Below, piece by piece: positions 44,010 to 51,172 of a DNA stretch of 64,000 nucleotides (position 1 is the stretch's first letter; every line of letters starts with the position of its first letter). The translations under genes were made by a program, and so were the position numbers. The DNA is from an uncultured Prevotellaceae bacterium (lineage in GTDB: Bacteria > Bacteroidota > Bacteroidia > Bacteroidales > Bacteroidaceae), in contig OMWH01000010.1 of NCBI GenBank assembly GCA_900314755.1, positions 45,621 to 109,620 of the forward strand, given 5' to 3'. Below the pieces are notes generated by a model. That model had not been told where the DNA came from, did not search any database, and saw only the letters and a program-made list of their open reading frames with translations.

Positions 44010-44711
44010 ATGGTGACAAGGAAACAATTAATATTGCTGTGGCTGCTGCTTGTGATAAGTAGTGCCACAGCTTTTTCAACTAATTATCCCAAGGTGTTCG
44101 GAAATGACTGGACTGCCGCTGTCAGTTATGTAAGCGAAAGGCATGATGAGTGGAGGAAAGAGTTTAGCCTGTTTGGTGTGGATGAACGAATTGCCGTGGC
44201 AGTCATCTTCCCGGAACTGATACGTTATTGTATGTGGAAGGATGAGATAGAGCGGGCAGCCGTCAATGGACTATATATTATTAAGGGTAGGGCAGGTGCC
44301 AACTTCTCGATAGGGCGTTTTCAGATGAAACCCTCTTTTGCGGAGGACGTTGAGGATGCGTGGAATCGCTCTTCGTTGGCGCGGGAATATGGCTTCTCGT
44401 TTAATCTACAACAGAACAGTGACGCCCGTCGTTCGCGTATTCGCAGACTTGGCACGGAACAGGGGCAGTGTCGTTATCTTGCCATCTTTATACGATTGCT
44501 GCAACTGCGTCATCCGCAACTTCTTCGGATGTCTCAGGAAGAACAGGTCCGCTTCCTTTCCACCGCATATAATTACTCATTTACTGCATCATGGGACGAC
44601 ATCATCCGTATGCAGTCTCAATGTCATTTCCACACGGATGTCCTCAAAACCCGCAACACCCGCTTCTATTGCTATTCCGCCATTGCTGTCGATTACTGGA
44701 GGAAAGAGTGA
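44010..44711 (+). CDS. Secreted, possibly lysozyme-like protein, 233 aa
   Basis: The ATG follows the previous stop codon with no gap. Signal peptide (residues ~1-22, ending ATAF). The core carries AVAVIFPELIRYCMWKDEIE and, after ~20 residues, GANFSIGRFQMKPSFAEDVE. A Glu in the first helix followed by an S-I-G-x-F-Q-M-K-P segment resembles goose-type lysozymes and lytic transglycosylases (the GxxQ motif region), so a peptidoglycan-cleaving role is plausible. The match is by eye only, and the rest of the chain is unfamiliar. The downstream region holds an HU gene fragment on the opposite strand that reads into the 3' end of this gene. Confidence 0.65.
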   Translation: MVTRKQLILLWLLLVISSATAFSTNYPKVFGNDWTAAVSYVSERHDEWRKEFSLFGVDERIAVAVIFPELIRYCMWKDEIERAAVNGLYIIKGRAGANFSIGRFQMKPSFAEDVEDAWNRSSLAREYGFSFNLQQNSDARRSRIRRLGTEQGQCRYLAIFIRLLQLRHPQLLRMSQEEQVRFLSTAYNYSFTASWDDIIRMQSQCHFHTDVLKTRNTRFYCYSAIAVDYWRKE

Positions 44712-44834
44712 GGGAATGCCCTCCATGCTGATTTTGTTACGTTTCAAGGGACGCACATAGAGCAGTGGCAGTCCCTTCTCATCCTTCTTAGGACTAGGAT
44801 GAATCTCGTAGGGTATACCTTGACTTCTTGGCAT
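44712..44834 (-). pseudogene. HU-like (HIG) gene fragment, inverted copy
   Basis: On the minus strand an ATG at 44834 encodes MPRSQGIPYEIHPSPKK followed by DEKGLPLLYVRPLKRNKISMEGI, the start of a Bacteroidota HU-like DNA-binding protein (about 40 residues). It then loses homology and runs into the reverse of the lysozyme-like gene. The ~100 bp up to 44876, including the TATCTTTG promoter box (44874-44867), match 38262-38340 in inverted order. It is a truncated gene that keeps its promoter; an 81-aa chimeric product could still be made. Confidence 0.75.
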
Positions 44835-44881
44835 AGTTGTGTTAGTTATATTGGTTTTATGCCTGCAAAGATACGAAAAAA

Positions 44882-44913
44882 TTTGGATATATCATATTTT
44901 CGCAGTAATTTTG
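44882..44913 (+). promoter_or_regulatory. aspS promoter
   Basis: TTTG (44882-44885), 20-bp spacer, TAATTTTG (44906-44913), 28 nt before the aspS ATG. Confidence 0.8.
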
Positions 44914-44941
44914 CACGCAAATTTAAAACACATATTATAAT

Positions 44942-46702
44942 ATGTATAGGACTAATACATGTGGTGAGCTGAGACTCACCGATACTGGTAAGGTGGTGAC
45001 ACTTGCCGGATGGGTACAGAAGACCCGTAAGATGGGCGGTATGACATTTGTTGACTTGCGTGACCGCTATGGTATCACACAGTTGGTGTTTGACGAGTCG
45101 AAGGATGCTGCCCTTTGTGAACAGGCTAACCGTCTGGGACGTGAGTGGTGTATTCAGGTAAAGGGTACCGTCAATGAGCGTCAGAGTAAGAACAAGAATA
45201 TCCCTACGGGAGATATCGAGATCATCGCTCAGGAGCTGAATGTGCTGAGTGAGAGTCTGACTCCTCCCTTCACCATTGAGGACAATACCGATGGTGGTGA
45301 CGATATCCGTATGAAGTATCGTTACCTGGACTTGCGCCGTAGCTGCGTCCGTAAGAACCTGGAGCTGCGCCACCGTATGACCATCCTTATCCGTAACTTC
45401 TTGGATAACCTGAACTTCATCGAGGTGGAGACACCTATCCTGATAGGTAGCACTCCAGAGGGTGCCCGCGACTTCGTAGTGCCCAGCCGTATGAACCCGG
45501 GACAGTTCTATGCATTGCCGCAGAGTCCGCAGACCCTGAAGCAGTTGCTGATGGTCAGTGGTTTCGACCGCTATTTCCAGATTGCCAAGTGCTTCCGTGA
45601 TGAGGACCTGCGTGCTGACCGTCAGCCAGAGTTCACACAGATAGACTGTGAGATGTCCTTTGCTGATCAGGAGGATGTACTGGAGATTTTCGAGGACCTT
45701 GCCCGTCACCTCTTCAAAGAGGTACGTGGGATAGAGTTGCCTAAGCTGCAGCGTATGACATGGCATGAGGCAATGCGTCGCTTCGGTTCTGACAAACCCG
45801 ACCTTCGCTTTGGTATGGAGTTCGTGGAACTGATGGATGTGCTGAAAGGAACAGGAGAATTCCCTGTCTTCAATGAGGCAGAATATATCGGTGGTATCGT
45901 CGTACCCGGTTGTGCTGACTATACCCGCAAGCAGCTCGACCAGTTGACCGACTTCGTGAAGCGTCCGCAGGTAGGTGCCAAAGGTCTGGTATATGTGAAG
46001 TTCAACAGTGATGGAACGGTGAAGACCTCTATCGATAAGTTCTATACCCCGGAGGTATGGGCACGGCTGAAGGAGAAGACAGGTGCCAAGGATGGTGACC
46101 TCGTACTCATCCTCAGTGGTGACAAGGCTAATAAGACCCGCACGCAGCTCTGTACGTTACGCCTGGAGATGGGCGACCGTCTCGGACTGCGTGACAAGGA
46201 TCAGTTCGTATGCCTGTGGATTGTCGACTTCCCCTTGTTTGAGTGGAGTGATGAGGAGCAGCGCCTGATGGCAACCCACCATCCGTTTACCCTGCCTAAC
46301 CCTGATGACATTCCCTTGCTCGATACTGCCCCCGAGAAAGTACGTGCCGTCGCTTATGACTTCGTATGTAATGGTGTCGAGGTCGGTGGCGGTTCCTTGC
46401 GTATCCATGATGGTAAGTTGCAGGAGAAGATGTTCCAGATTCTTGGTTTCACTCCTGAGCGTGCCATGGCACAGTTTGGCTTCCTCATCAACGCCTTCAA
46501 GTACGGAGCGCCCCCACACGCTGGTCTCGCCTTCGGTCTTGACCGTTTCGTGAGCCTGATGGCAGGACTTGACAGTATCCGTGACTGTATCGCTTTCCCG
46601 AAGAACAATTCTGGACGTGACGTGATGCTTGACGCACCAGGTGAGCTGGATGCTAAACAGTTGGAAGAGTTGCAGTTAAGGGTTGACTTACATCAAGAAT
46701 AA
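44942..46702 (+). CDS. aspS: Aspartate--tRNA ligase
   Basis: 586-aa bacterial-type AspRS, which charges tRNA-Asp in the cytoplasm. The N-terminal OB-fold anticodon-binding domain (~1-105: [33 protein letters not shown]) is followed by the class II core: motif 1 near [17 protein letters not shown], motif 2 in [23 protein letters not shown], the bacterial GAD insertion (~290-420), and motif 3 at [15 protein letters not shown]. Length is normal and all motifs are intact. It has its own promoter and is divergent from the HU fragment. The C-terminus ([14 protein letters not shown]) is usual for Bacteroidota. Confidence 0.98.
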   Translation: MYRTNTCGELRLTDTGKVVTLAGWVQKTRKMGGMTFVDLRDRYGITQLVFDESKDAALCEQANRLGREWCIQVKGTVNERQSKNKNIPTGDIEIIAQELNVLSESLTPPFTIEDNTDGGDDIRMKYRYLDLRRSCVRKNLELRHRMTILIRNFLDNLNFIEVETPILIGSTPEGARDFVVPSRMNPGQFYALPQSPQTLKQLLMVSGFDRYFQIAKCFRDEDLRADRQPEFTQIDCEMSFADQEDVLEIFEDLARHLFKEVRGIELPKLQRMTWHEAMRRFGSDKPDLRFGMEFVELMDVLKGTGEFPVFNEAEYIGGIVVPGCADYTRKQLDQLTDFVKRPQVGAKGLVYVKFNSDGTVKTSIDKFYTPEVWARLKEKTGAKDGDLVLILSGDKANKTRTQLCTLRLEMGDRLGLRDKDQFVCLWIVDFPLFEWSDEEQRLMATHHPFTLPNPDDIPLLDTAPEKVRAVAYDFVCNGVEVGGGSLRIHDGKLQEKMFQILGFTPERAMAQFGFLINAFKYGAPPHAGLAFGLDRFVSLMAGLDSIRDCIAFPKNNSGRDVMLDAPGELDAKQLEELQLRVDLHQE

Positions 46703-46757
46703 TCAAAAAAACGGAAAAAATGCGCTGTGTACGATAACAACGTATTCGAATAGTTCT

Positions 46758-46765
46758 TAATTTTG
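46758..46765 (+). promoter_or_regulatory. -7 element before the lysine-rich winged-helix gene
   Basis: TAATTTTG matches TAnnTTTG, 62 nt before the ATG at 46828. No clear -33 element. Confidence 0.6.
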
Positions 46766-46827
46766 CAGTCAGAAAACAGGATTGTTATAAATAAGAACAT
46801 TTCAATAGCGTATTAATTTAAAAGATT

Positions 46828-47124
46828 ATGGCAGAAAAGAAAACAACAAAGAAGGCCGCTGCTGTAAAGGCAGAAGAGCCAAAGAAGACAACCGTAAAGA
46901 AGACCGCTGCTCCAAAGAAGGCAGTTGTAGCTGTTAATGCAGAGAATGCAGGTTTTAAGGCTGGTGATGTTTATCAGGCACTCGCCGCAGCTGGTAAGGC
47001 TTTGACCGTTAAAGAGATTGCAAAGGCAGCTAAAATCAGCGAGGAGGAGACTCTGCTGGGTCTCGGATGGCTCTTCAAGGAGGGTAAGCTCGCTACTGCT
47101 GACGAGAAGATCACACTTGCTTAA
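46828..47124 (+). CDS. Winged-helix protein with histone-H1-like Lys/Ala tail, 98 aa
   Basis: The first ~38 residues are a low-complexity Lys/Ala/Thr tail (KKTTKKAAAVKAEEPKKTTVKKT) like the basic tails of histone H1. Residues ~40-98 form a small winged-helix domain (AGDVYQALAAAGKALTVKEIAKAAKISEEETLLGLGWLFKEGKLATADEKITLA), matching the DUF2582 / winged-HTH family. It probably binds DNA without strong sequence preference, perhaps as a nucleoid protein. Codon use is very biased (GCT, AAG, GTT), in line with high expression. It has its own promoter and terminator. Confidence 0.88.
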   Translation: MAEKKTTKKAAAVKAEEPKKTTVKKTAAPKKAVVAVNAENAGFKAGDVYQALAAAGKALTVKEIAKAAKISEEETLLGLGWLFKEGKLATADEKITLA

Positions 47125-47145
47125 TCAAATCAAATGAAGCATAAA

Positions 47146-47182
47146 AGGGCTGGTAAGCTTTCATGGCATACCAGCCTTTTTT
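47146..47182 (+). terminator. Intrinsic terminator after the winged-helix gene
   Basis: Stem GGCTGGTA/TACCAGCC with a 13-nt loop, followed by six T and preceded by AAAA, so it may also work in the other direction. Between it and 47265 lie simple repeats (agttcatagtt and ttcaattcttcaatc), not a gene. Confidence 0.9.
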
Positions 47183-47264
47183 AGTTCATAGTTATGAGTT
47201 CATAGTTCATAGTTAGGAGTGACTTACGACGATTACTTCAATTCTTCAATCTTTCAATTCTTCA

Positions 47265-47597
47265 ATGTACGATAAGCAGATATTACAGGTACTCACCGAG
47301 GCAGGAGAGGGTGGTGTAAGCGTGCAGGCTATTGCCAAACATGTTTACAATATGAACTGTACTTTTTTCTCCCAGCCCGATTATGAGGAGATACGTACGT
47401 ATGTTCAGCAGTATCTGTTGCGTAATAGCAAGTCTACCCAGTCCCTTATAGAGTCTACTGGTCGTCGTGGCTATTACCGACTGAACACCGAAGGCTCTGC
47501 CGATGCCCGCCAGTTAATGTTCCAGTTTCATGAGGAGCGGGTGGAGAAAGAAGAGGAGAAACCTCAGCAAGACCTCTCCCTTGATTTATTCGATTAA
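47265..47597 (+). CDS. Small helical protein, possible DNA-binding, 110 aa
   Basis: No family recognised with certainty. Residues 1-75 have a winged-helix look: QILQVLTEAGEGGVSVQAIAKHVYNM (helices 1-2), PDYEEIRTYVQQYLLRNSKS (helix 3) and RRGYYRLN (wing strand). The last 20 residues are acidic and end in DLSLDLFD. It follows the Lys-rich winged-helix gene by 140 nt; both have the same general design, so a role in DNA binding or regulation is plausible. It starts within a run of ttcaattcttcaat simple repeat and no good promoter was found. Its stop lies 9 nt from the end of the convergent acyltransferase gene. Confidence 0.7.
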   Translation: MYDKQILQVLTEAGEGGVSVQAIAKHVYNMNCTFFSQPDYEEIRTYVQQYLLRNSKSTQSLIESTGRRGYYRLNTEGSADARQLMFQFHEERVEKEEEKPQQDLSLDLFD

Positions 47598-47605
47598 ACT
47601 GGTAT

Positions 47606-48220
47606 TCACGCATCAAACGTCTTACATCCTACGTCAGCTATTTTCTTTGCCGGAACACCTCCCACCACACAATTGTCTGGTACGTCTTTTGTGACTACTG
47701 CCCCAGCGGCAACCACCACATGCTTGCCTATCGTAACTCCTGGCATAATCACTGCGTTGGCACCTATCCAGACATCGTCACCGATGGTTACCGGATTGGT
47801 GGAAATGCCCTGCTCGTCTATGCGTAAAGTAGTATCACTGTAGTTGTGGTTAAGAGCTGTTACGACTACACCTTGTGCGAAATTGACATGACTGCCAATC
47901 GTCACCGGTCCGATAATAGTATTATGAATACCGATGCGTGTATAATCACCAATAACCACATCCCCCACCGCATTATTGATACAACAGAAAGACTCTATCA
48001 CACTTCTCTTGCCTAACGAGAAATTACGGTAGGGTGGGGTGTCCATCCTTACACTTGAATATATCTTTGAACCGCTACCCCGTCGTTGGTAGAATGGGGC
48101 CAGCAGACGGATATACCAACGCGGTCTTGCGTCCCGTTGGTTCATGATGAGATAGTCAAGCCAACGTTTCAGTTTCGGATTGGCTTTAAGTCCTTGCCGT
48201 AGTTTCTCTTTATCTTTCAT
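47606..48220 (-). CDS. Hexapeptide-repeat acyltransferase, 204 aa
   Basis: Left-handed beta-helix acetyltransferase. Hexapeptide repeats run from about residue 80 to 185 ([67 protein letters not shown]), and the catalytic-type His lies in ALNHNY. The ending [15 protein letters not shown] is typical of the serine/maltose/O-acetyltransferase group. The N-terminal ~60 residues are helical and basic. It may O-acetylate a sugar of the nearby glycan. Its first 59 bp recur at 49847-49905 on the far side of the ATP-binding-protein gene, so the gene was probably displaced from that promoter. A weak TAAATTTG box lies 5 nt before the ATG. Confidence 0.9.
   Translation of the reverse strand: MKDKEKLRQGLKANPKLKRWLDYLIMNQRDARPRWYIRLLAPFYQRRGSGSKIYSSVRMDTPPYRNFSLGKRSVIESFCCINNAVGDVVIGDYTRIGIHNTIIGPVTIGSHVNFAQGVVVTALNHNYSDTTLRIDEQGISTNPVTIGDDVWIGANAVIMPGVTIGKHVVVAAGAVVTKDVPDNCVVGGVPAKKIADVGCKTFDA
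48162..48220 (-). repeat. 59-bp direct repeat, copy A (start of acyltransferase gene)
   Basis: The first 59 bp of the acyltransferase gene match 49847-49905 at 57 of 59 positions in the same orientation. Homology ends exactly at the start codon. The pair flanks the ATP-binding-protein gene at 48319-49710. Confidence 0.92.
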
Positions 48221-48225
48221 TTCTG

Positions 48226-48233
48226 CAAATTTA
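48226..48233 (-). promoter_or_regulatory. -7-like element 5 nt before the acyltransferase ATG
   Basis: TAAATTTG on the minus strand fits TAnnTTTG and stops 5 nt before the ATG at 48220. No -33 element is visible, so it is weaker than other promoters here. Confidence 0.45.
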
Positions 48234-48318
48234 TGAAATAAATCTTAATTCTCTTTCTCTAATCGATGAAAATTCGCTTTGCTTGCAAAGAATTATCAAT
48301 TATTTTTGTAATTTGAAT

Positions 48319-49710
48319 TCATAGAGTCGAAAGCACATCGTCAGGATAAAAGACCTTTGCTATGTCAGGGTGCTTAGGTTTCTCTTTTAAGAATAATGCA
48401 TAATGCACGAAATGATCTTTTGCAAAAGGCAGACCGTTAGCGATAGTCTGCAACCTTTCAAGTTCCTCCTTAGCGTCTATAAGTTGATTACCGTTTTGCC
48501 ATTTACATTCACCTAGGAAAAGGTGCTTGCCATCAAATGATTCTGCGACAACGTCCAGTTCTACAGGAGTGTACTGTTCTTTCTCTGCATCGTAATAGCT
48601 TCCCCACCAGCGGGATGCTATCTGATATACAACATTGCCGAAGCCATGCGTACTGATATAGTTTCTGCACAACTCTTCCCAAGTCTGACAGGTATAGTCA
48701 TTCTCCGTCTTCTCAAGCACATTCAAAACCGCTTGGCTATTGCCCAATTCTATGAGCGAACGATAGGGGAGAACATAACGATAATGAAAGCGAAGCAATG
48801 GGTCAGATATATGGTAGAGTCCTTTCTTACTCTTCCTCTCACTTTCACCAAAAGGAATTTCCTTTTTGATAAAGCCCAGTTCTTTCAACCTCGACAGTTG
48901 TGGGGTGATATCTGTCGCCTGCTTTTCTGCACGCGAAGCTATCTCAGACAATTTGTTAGCCCCATTACCGATAAACGAAAGTATGGATGATGCTTGAACG
49001 GTATCACGCATTTCATCGTATAACAGTTTAGATGGTTCTTCATATAATGTTCCTTCAGGTGTTAGCAATAGGTTTTCTATGGCATCTTGGAGACTGTCAT
49101 AATTTTCACGCAATACCCAATATCTGGGAACACCACCCCAGATTGCATATTCTCGTACCGCCTGTTCTGCATCACACCCAAGTGCCTGACAGACAAATGC
49201 AGGGGCGATGGGTTGAATCTTTATGATTTCATCGGCACGACCATATAGAGGTTCCTTACTGTCAAGAACATACCCCTGCATCATCTGCTGTGATGAACCG
49301 CAGATAATTAAATCGAAGTTCAATTTCTTATCATCAAGTAATTTCTGAAGGATAGAAGGCAGAGCTGGACAACTCTTAACAAGATACGGAAATTCATCGA
49401 GACAGACTGTGATACGATGATCAATTGATCTGTTAAGACTGACGAAAAGCGACTCCCATGAAGGATAACTTGCCATACTGAATCCTTCGATATTCGTGCT
49501 CACCATAGTAGAGAATAACTGCCGTTGACTTGGCTCTGAGGTCCTGTCGGCAAGAAAATAAATGTCACCACGGCTAATGTCCAACACTTTTTTTATAAGT
49601 GTGGATTTACCGATACGCCTGCGACCATATACTGCAATGAACTGAGGCTTTTTTCTCTGCAACGCATTTTGTAATCGAGCGAACTCTTTCTTTCTGTCAA
49701 CGAATTCCAT
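48319..49710 (-). CDS. ATP-binding protein (archaeal-ATPase fold, DUF234-type C-terminus), 463 aa
   Basis: P-loop ATPase of the archaeal/Bacteroidota ATP-binding protein group. Walker A GRRRIGKST at residues 29-37; Walker B-like HRITVCLDEFPYL (~100); sensor motif FDLIICGSSQQMM. A winged-helix segment (~235-290: IASRAEKQATDITPQLSRLKELGFI) precedes a C-terminal restriction-endonuclease-like (DUF234) domain (~340-450: VELDVVAESFDGKHLFLGECKW, with the D...ExK pattern). Biological role unknown. A full promoter (TTTG-N20-TATCTTTG, 49758-49727) lies 16 nt upstream, after two tandem 16-bp repeats. The gene is flanked by 59-bp direct repeats, suggesting insertion into the acyltransferase gene's 5' end. 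Confidence 0.9.
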   Translation of the reverse strand: MEFVDRKKEFARLQNALQRKKPQFIAVYGRRRIGKSTLIKKVLDISRGDIYFLADRTSEPSQRQLFSTMVSTNIEGFSMASYPSWESLFVSLNRSIDHRITVCLDEFPYLVKSCPALPSILQKLLDDKKLNFDLIICGSSQQMMQGYVLDSKEPLYGRADEIIKIQPIAPAFVCQALGCDAEQAVREYAIWGGVPRYWVLRENYDSLQDAIENLLLTPEGTLYEEPSKLLYDEMRDTVQASSILSFIGNGANKLSEIASRAEKQATDITPQLSRLKELGFIKKEIPFGESERKSKKGLYHISDPLLRFHYRYVLPYRSLIELGNSQAVLNVLEKTENDYTCQTWEELCRNYISTHGFGNVVYQIASRWWGSYYDAEKEQYTPVELDVVAESFDGKHLFLGECKWQNGNQLIDAKEELERLQTIANGLPFAKDHFVHYALFLKEKPKHPDIAKVFYPDDVLSTL

Positions 49711-49726
49711 ATCTCTTAATTTTTTG

Positions 49727-49758
49727 CAAAGATAGACTATTCTGGCTATCGAACCAAA
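49727..49758 (-). promoter_or_regulatory. Promoter of the DUF234-type ATPase gene
   Basis: Minus strand TTTG (49758-49755), 20-bp spacer, TATCTTTG (49734-49727), 16 nt before the ATG at 49710. Confidence 0.8.
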
Positions 49759-49780
49759 TCTTTTATATATAATTAAGAAT

Positions 49781-49812
49781 ATAATTCTACTTTATAATAA
49801 TTCTACTTTATA
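49781..49812. repeat. Two tandem 16-bp copies upstream of the ATPase promoter
   Basis: ATAATTCTACTTTATA occurs twice back to back, 22 bp upstream of the -33 element. It could be an operator or a slippage product. Confidence 0.85.
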
Positions 49813-49846
49813 GCTATTGTAATTATGAGTTGTGGATAGCAGTCTT

Positions 49847-49905
49847 CAACGTTTCAGTTTCGGATTGGCTTTTAGTCCTTGCCGTAGTTCCTCTTTATCT
49901 TTCAT
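49847..49905 (-). pseudogene. Acyltransferase 5' remnant (59-bp direct repeat, copy B)
   Basis: Encodes [19 protein letters not shown] on the minus strand, the first 19 residues of the acyltransferase at 47606-48220 with a Lys-to-Glu change, then TGA. It keeps a strong promoter (TTG-N19-TATCTTTG, 49940-49911) 5 nt upstream, so this looks like the original gene start left behind when the ATPase gene came in. Confidence 0.85.
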
Positions 49906-49910
49906 GAGGA

Positions 49911-49970
49911 CAAAGATACAAAATAATTGATAATTGACAATTGATATTTGAGAATTATTTCTTATTTTTG
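49911..49970. promoter_or_regulatory. Second divergent promoter pair with central CAATTG
   Basis: Minus: TTG (49940-49938), 19-bp spacer, TATCTTTG (49918-49911). Plus: TTG (49941-49943), 19-bp spacer, TATTTTTG (49963-49970), 16 nt before the glycosyltransferase ATG at 49987. The architecture and spacing are identical to 21241-21300, including abutting TTG elements in CAATTG. Confidence 0.85.
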
Positions 49971-49986
49971 CAAAAATATTTCGGTG

Positions 49987-51162
49987 ATGAAGATATTATT
50001 CCTAGTATACCATGGGTTTGAGGACTATAGTGGCATCTCAAAAAAGATCCACTATCAAGTGAAGGGGCTGAAGGAAAATGGTCACGATGTGCGCTTGTGC
50101 TATTATGATGTCTCTCCTGATGGTCACCGTTGTCGCTATGTGGACGGACAAGTGATTAAGGACTATGGGACTGGCAAGTGGGCGGCAATGCGTCAACGTA
50201 TGGATTATCGGTGTGTGTATGACTATTGTGTTCGTGAGGGTATTCAGTTGGTTTATGCCCGCTGTTTTATGAATGCCAATCCTTGGTTGATTCGCTTCTT
50301 TAAGAAACTGCACAAAGCTGGAATTCATGCGGTGACAGAGGTCCCTACCTATCCTTATGATCAGGAGTTTAATACTTTTGAGTGGAAAATGCGCTTAGAA
50401 CTGAAGATGGACCAGTTGTTCCGTAATCGTCTTTACAAACAGATGGATGCGATGGTCACCTTCTCTGATGCTAAAGAGATATTTGGTCAGCGTACCATCA
50501 ATATCAGCAATGGCGTCGACTTCGATAGCATACCCCTTCATAACTTTCAACTCATTCCCGAGCAAAGCTCGCCTACCCGTAGCCTTTCAACTCTCAACTC
50601 TCAGCTTCACCTAATTGGTGTCGCAGAAGTCCATCCTTGGCATGCCTTCGACCGTGTTATTGCCGGTATGGGGGAATACTATAGAAAGTGTGGAGTTGAA
50701 CGTTTAGAGTATAGAGAGGTCTATTTTCACATCGTAGGTGGTGTTCATCCCTATCACATGGAACATGACTTCAAACCATTGATAGAGAAATATGGGTTGC
50801 AGGAAAAGATTATATTCCATGGAACGCTGTTTGGAAAAGAACTGGATGATGTTTTCAATCAATGTCAGTTTGCTATCGGTTCCTTAGGTCGTCATCGTAG
50901 TGGTATCACAGTGATAAAGACCCTTAAAAACCGTGAATATGCCACACGTGGCATTCCTTTTATTTACAGTGAACAGGATGATGATTTCGATCAGCAACCA
51001 TACATCATCAAAGCTCCCGCTGATGAAACCCCCATTGATATTCGGCAGATTATTGACTTCTTGAAGGATTTTCAGATGCAACCCGAGGAAATTCGTAAGA
51101 CAGTAGAGCCATTACAGTGGAAAATACAGATGCAGAAAGTCGTTGATGAGGTGTTTGATTAA
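49987..51162 (+). CDS. Glycosyltransferase (GT4-like, GT-B fold), 391 aa
   Basis: The ATG at 49987 gives the usual start KILFLVYHGFEDYSGISKKIHYQVKGL and a 16-nt leader; the longer frame upstream begins with TTG inside the promoter. The N-terminal Rossmann-like half ends near NISNGVDFDSIPL, and the C-terminal half has VAEVHPWHAFDRVI, HIVGGVHPYH, FHGTLFGKELDDVFNQCQFAIGSLG and a donor-binding-like end. It transfers a sugar from a nucleotide donor in surface-glycan assembly; exact sugar unknown. Residues ~189-208 (LIPEQSSPTRSLSTLNSQ) are coded by 50545-50612, which contains a CGAGCaaaGCTCG hairpin and tcaactctcaactctcag repeats like those of intergenic DNA, so a repeat seems to have inserted in frame. 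Confidence 0.88.
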   Translation: MKILFLVYHGFEDYSGISKKIHYQVKGLKENGHDVRLCYYDVSPDGHRCRYVDGQVIKDYGTGKWAAMRQRMDYRCVYDYCVREGIQLVYARCFMNANPWLIRFFKKLHKAGIHAVTEVPTYPYDQEFNTFEWKMRLELKMDQLFRNRLYKQMDAMVTFSDAKEIFGQRTINISNGVDFDSIPLHNFQLIPEQSSPTRSLSTLNSQLHLIGVAEVHPWHAFDRVIAGMGEYYRKCGVERLEYREVYFHIVGGVHPYHMEHDFKPLIEKYGLQEKIIFHGTLFGKELDDVFNQCQFAIGSLGRHRSGITVIKTLKNREYATRGIPFIYSEQDDDFDQQPYIIKAPADETPIDIRQIIDFLKDFQMQPEEIRKTVEPLQWKIQMQKVVDEVFD

Positions 51163-51172
51163 TGAATAGCTT

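Noticed and set aside
38262-44876. Composite transposon bounded by inverted copies
   Set aside because: The inverted copies are HU-like gene starts, with no transposase, no terminal motif and no target duplication seen.
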